From Thermoplasmata archaeon (GTDB taxonomy: Archaea; Thermoplasmatota; Thermoplasmata; Lutacidiplasmatales; UBA184), in the NCBI GenBank assembly GCA_021817245.1, contig JAKAVQ010000010.1:1-64000 (forward strand): DNA of 64,000 bases, in the 5' to 3' direction. A model generated the notes under the pieces. It saw only the letters and a list, made by a program, of their open reading frames with translations. It did no database searches and was not told where the DNA came from. Below are positions 61,346 through 64,000 of the stretch, piece by piece (positions within the stretch are counted from its first letter, which is position 1; each line of letters opens with the position of its first letter). The position numbers and the translations under genes were made by a program.

Positions 61346-62760
61346 CGCGGCGGAAGCCAGGGAAGCCGCTTGTCGAACAGTTCGCCGAGCGCCTCGGCGA
61401 GCGACGGGAGGTCCTCCGTGTCGCCGAGCGCGCGCACTTCGATGCGGGAGGGGTCGCGCGGCGTCAGGTCCTTTCCGAGCGCGAGACGCGGACGCGCGGC
61501 CTCCACTACCGACTCGACCGAGCGCTCCTTGCGCGCGGTCTCGACGCCGAAGCTCCCGTCCTCGCGCACGTACGGCCCCTGAAGCACCCGCGCTCCGGCT
61601 CCGGCCCACTTCGCGAGGAAGTCGCCGGCGCGGTCGATCCCCGGCGGCGGGCCGGACCGCAGCTGCACGGCCGGGCGGTCGGCGTGCGCCACCTCGAGGA
61701 CCACGTGGACGCGCTCGGCGTCGAGCGCGGTCGTCACACCGAGTACGACGAACTCCGCCCGCGCGAGCGTCTCCGCGACCGCTCGCGCCGCCTTGCGGAC
61801 CTGCGGGTAGAGGGTGTCGTCCACGACCTCGGCCGGACGGGGCAGCGACACGACCGTGACGTGGGTGCCGCGCTCGGCGAGGTGGCGAAGGGCCTCGGCG
61901 CGCGAATGCATCGACGGCCGGCGGACGTCGAACCACGACTCCGCGGGGCGGTCGAGGTACGCGGCTGCCGCCGCGATGACGAGCCCCAGGTTGCGGCGCG
62001 AGAGGGCGGTCGCGACGTTGCGGTTCGGGTCGACCGGATCGGCGAGGACGAGCGCGACGTCCTCCGGGAGGCGAGGGGGCTCGCGGCCGGGCTCCGCGAG
62101 CCGGACGGGGACCGGCCAGTGGCGAGCCGCGGCGAGCAGCCGACGCAACGACCCGAACCGGAGCACGAGCAGCTCCACGAGGTATCCCGAGAACCCCTCG
62201 GTCCGAGCCTCGGAACCGTAGACGCCGAGGTGGTCGAGGAACCGCTTCGTGAGGCGGACCTCCCGGACGACCTCGGGGGTCTCCCGCGCGGCGAGCCACG
62301 CTTGGTGGAACGGGGTCCGGTCGACGGCCGAGAGCGGACGGGACGGGTCGGTGACGGCGAACCCGGGCACGGCATCGACCCGGAACCCTTCGAACGTCCC
62401 GCGCAGGTACGGGTGCTCGGCGTACCGCGTCTCGGGGTCGGCGAGCACCGCTCGTCCGAGGGCGAGGCCCTCCTCGCGCAGCCGCTCCCGCGGAAGGTCG
62501 GACGGGAACAGGAGGAAGAGGTCGACGTCGAGCCGGTCGGCCAGGAACGTACCGCGCGCGGCACTCCCCGCCACGAGCGCGCGAACGAGCGGACTCGAAC
62601 GCGCCCTCGCCGCCTCCTCGACTCGCCGGACGAGCTCGGTCCGAACCTCGGCGACCCGTTCGAGGAGCGCGGGCGACGGCGCGAGCCGCCTCGCCGCGGC
62701 CGCTTCCACGCGGTCTGCCTCGGCCGCCGTGTCGACGGACGGGTCCGCCCGGGACGTCAT
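61342..62760 (-). CDS. cca: Archaeal class I CCA-adding enzyme
   Basis: This 472-aa protein begins with a helical lead and the nucleotidyltransferase motif V-A-G-S-A-A-R-G-T-F-L-A-D-R-L-D-V-D-L-F, with the two catalytic Asp residues. The central and tail domains then follow the class I order (Y-P-Q-V-R-K-A-A, L-A-K-W-A-G-A). It builds CCA at tRNA 3' ends without template, consistent with the tRNA-Arg in this window lacking encoded CCA. ATG 62760 is the start; the frame upstream is shadow. Confidence 0.9.
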   Translation of the reverse strand: MTSRADPSVDTAAEADRVEAAAARRLAPSPALLERVAEVRTELVRRVEEAARARSSPLVRALVAGSAARGTFLADRLDVDLFLLFPSDLPRERLREEGLALGRAVLADPETRYAEHPYLRGTFEGFRVDAVPGFAVTDPSRPLSAVDRTPFHQAWLAARETPEVVREVRLTKRFLDHLGVYGSEARTEGFSGYLVELLVLRFGSLRRLLAAARHWPVPVRLAEPGREPPRLPEDVALVLADPVDPNRNVATALSRRNLGLVIAAAAAYLDRPAESWFDVRRPSMHSRAEALRHLAERGTHVTVVSLPRPAEVVDDTLYPQVRKAARAVAETLARAEFVVLGVTTALDAERVHVVLEVAHADRPAVQLRSGPPPGIDRAGDFLAKWAGAGARVLQGPYVREDGSFGVETARKERSVESVVEAARPRLALGKDLTPRDPSRIEVRALGDTEDLPSLAEALGELFDKRLPWLPPR

Positions 62761-62866
62761 CGATACGGGCCGGACGGTTCGAAAGAGATGAACCTTCGCG
62801 TCGAACCCGTGGGCGGCCCGGGCACTGTTATCGGGGTCGGCGCCGTCTCGGCGGTCGGAGGCCACG

Positions 62867-63931
62867 ATGGTCGGGGTCGGGCATCCGGCCACTCTCTACG
62901 AACCGCTCGGGGGCGGTAAGGTCCGGTGCACTGCGTGTGCCCGGTACTGCACGATCCCGAGCGGCTCGCACGGGTTCTGCTTCGTCCGCAAGAACGTGAA
63001 CGGGCGGCTCGTCCTCCTGAGCTACGGGAGGGCCTCCGCGGTCCAGGTCGACCCGATCGAGAAGAAGCCGCTAGCGCACTTCCGCCCGGGCGCCCGGGTC
63101 TACTCGATCGGCACCGTCGGCTGCAACTGGCGCTGCCAGTACTGCCAGAACGCCGAGATCTCCCAGGAGCGGGAGGTGGTCGGCCGGCCGCTCTCTCCTT
63201 CGGCCGCGGTCCGGGGCGCACTCGGGTACGGATGCGAGGGCGTCACGTTCACGTACAACGAGCCGACGATCTTCGCCGAGTACGCGCTCGACGTGATGCG
63301 CGAAGCGTGCGCGGCCGGACTGTTCTCGACCTTCGTGACGAACGGCTACATGACGCCCGAGGCGGTCGAGGCGCTCGGGCCTCACCTGGACGCGGTGAGC
63401 GTCGACTTCAAGGGGAGCGGGGAAGCCGGGTTCCTGCGCAAGTACATCGCCGCGAAAGGCCCCGAGCCGATCTTCGATTCTGCCGTCGGGCTGAAGAGAC
63501 GGGGGGTCCACGTGGAGGTCACCGACCTGATCGTCCCCGATGTCGGGGACTCGGTCGCGGCGACGCGAACGCTCGCGCGCTTCGTCGTCGACGAGCTCGG
63601 CGCGTCCACGCCGTTCCATCTCCTCAGGTTCCACCCCGACTACAAGATGATGGGGTTTCCGTCGACACCGGTCGCGACCCTCGAGAGACTGCACGCGGTG
63701 GCGGCGGGAGAGGGGCTCGAGTACGTCTACCTCGGGAACGTCTGGGGGCACCCGCTCGAGCACACGTACTGCCCGAAGTGCGGCGACATCGCGGTCGAGC
63801 GCTACGGCTTCACGATCCGTTCGTGGAACCTCGACGCGGAGAACCGCTGCCGCCTCTGCGGTCACCGCCTACCGTTCGTCGGGCGCTTGTCCGAGCGGTA
63901 CGAGCCGACGTTCGCGACCCCTGTGGCCTAG
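62867..63931 (+). CDS. amrS: AmmeMemoRadiSam-type radical SAM enzyme
   Basis: This 354-aa protein has the family-specific N-terminus with C-T-A-C-A-R-Y-C-T-I and G-F-C-F-V-R, D-P-I-E-K-K-P-L-A-H-F, radical SAM motif C-N-W-R-C-Q-Y-C-Q-N and F-T-Y-N-E-P-T-I-F-A-E-Y. A C-terminal zinc-ribbon-like part, Y-C-P-K-C-G and C-R-L-C-G-H, follows. This is the AmrS-like subunit of the Memo/AMMECR1-associated system; AmrA and AmrB partners are not in the window. GGAGG lies five bases before ATG 62867. Confidence 0.88.
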   Translation: MVGVGHPATLYEPLGGGKVRCTACARYCTIPSGSHGFCFVRKNVNGRLVLLSYGRASAVQVDPIEKKPLAHFRPGARVYSIGTVGCNWRCQYCQNAEISQEREVVGRPLSPSAAVRGALGYGCEGVTFTYNEPTIFAEYALDVMREACAAGLFSTFVTNGYMTPEAVEALGPHLDAVSVDFKGSGEAGFLRKYIAAKGPEPIFDSAVGLKRRGVHVEVTDLIVPDVGDSVAATRTLARFVVDELGASTPFHLLRFHPDYKMMGFPSTPVATLERLHAVAAGEGLEYVYLGNVWGHPLEHTYCPKCGDIAVERYGFTIRSWNLDAENRCRLCGHRLPFVGRLSERYEPTFATPVA

Positions 63932-64000
63932 CCTCGTCGGTCCGGGTCCGGCGCGATGGGGGCCGGCGGACGACCGCCTCGACGACGAGGTGAAGCGGTA

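Noticed and set aside
59207..62299. 1030-aa minus-strand open frame
   Set aside because: Antisense of cdc6 and lipA; no recognisable domain.
1..64000. CRISPR array or cas genes
   Set aside because: No regularly spaced short repeats and no Cas-like protein were found.

Overview
The window reads as about 64 kb of a high-GC archaeal chromosome. It encodes a TATA-binding protein, aIF1A, an RPA with its associated protein, an Orc1/Cdc6-type ATPase, Bud32, an archaeal-type CCA-adding enzyme and stand-alone archaeal enzymes such as LarB and OMP decarboxylase. Many genes carry a TATA-like box about 25-35 nt before a GTG, TTG or ATG with no Shine-Dalgarno sequence, that is, leaderless archaeal promoters. 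The TPP riboswitch, thiamine ABC transporter, acyl-CoA oxidation genes and secreted repeat-rich proteins fit a high-GC, probably uncultured Thermoplasmata-like (Thermoplasmatota) heterotroph. That placement is inference.

Region 1 (1-8.8 kb) is an accessory island. It starts at a tRNA-Arg(GCG) that carries a GC-rich hairpin insertion in its D arm, and ends at a near-perfect direct repeat of the tRNA 3' end (105-128 versus 8766-8789). Its GC is visibly lower than the rest of the window. It holds a RelE-type toxin-antitoxin pair and an inverted duplication of a two-gene cassette: a large secreted PF04185-type phosphoesterase followed by a secreted beta-propeller, the two copies diverging from a common 449-nt intergenic region. 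No integrase is visible.

Region 2 (9-27 kb) holds an SRPBCC protein and a RibD/DHFR-like reductase, a CBS-containing ClC transporter, Dps, a CPA-type cation/proton antiporter with a possible coupled leader peptide, a minus-strand glycosyltransferase-HAD-AidB-like acyl-CoA dehydrogenase cluster, a methyltransferase, aconitase and a thiBPQ thiamine transporter operon under a clear TPP riboswitch. PdxS diverges from the riboswitch.

Region 3 (28-44 kb) is mostly housekeeping: a GT4 glycosyltransferase, PyrF, the RPA operon, a membrane-anchored FKBP isomerase, a LarB-methyltransferase-coiled-coil group, an acyl-CoA dehydrogenase-EtfB-EtfA operon facing an ETF-quinone oxidoreductase (FixC-like), a bPH2 membrane protein, an amidohydrolase, aIF1A and the bifunctional NAD(P)HX repair enzyme.

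Region 4 (44-64 kb) holds Bud32 and agmatinase, an MFS transporter, an enoyl-CoA hydratase/acyl-CoA dehydrogenase pair, a thiolase-DUF35-acyl-CoA synthetase operon, a ThiI-like PP-loop enzyme, an alpha/beta hydrolase, a 57-aa coiled-coil protein coupled to a Nudix hydrolase, TBP, a TatD-like hydrolase, thymidylate kinase, the Orc1/Cdc6-like ATPase, lipoyl synthase, CCA-adding enzyme and an AmmeMemoRadiSam radical SAM enzyme.

Together the acyl-CoA synthetase, three acyl-CoA dehydrogenases, ETF, ETF-quinone oxidoreductase, enoyl-CoA hydratase, thiolase and aconitase point to acyl-CoA (fatty-acid or branched-chain) oxidation feeding a respiratory chain and the TCA cycle. A 3-hydroxyacyl-CoA dehydrogenase is not in this window.
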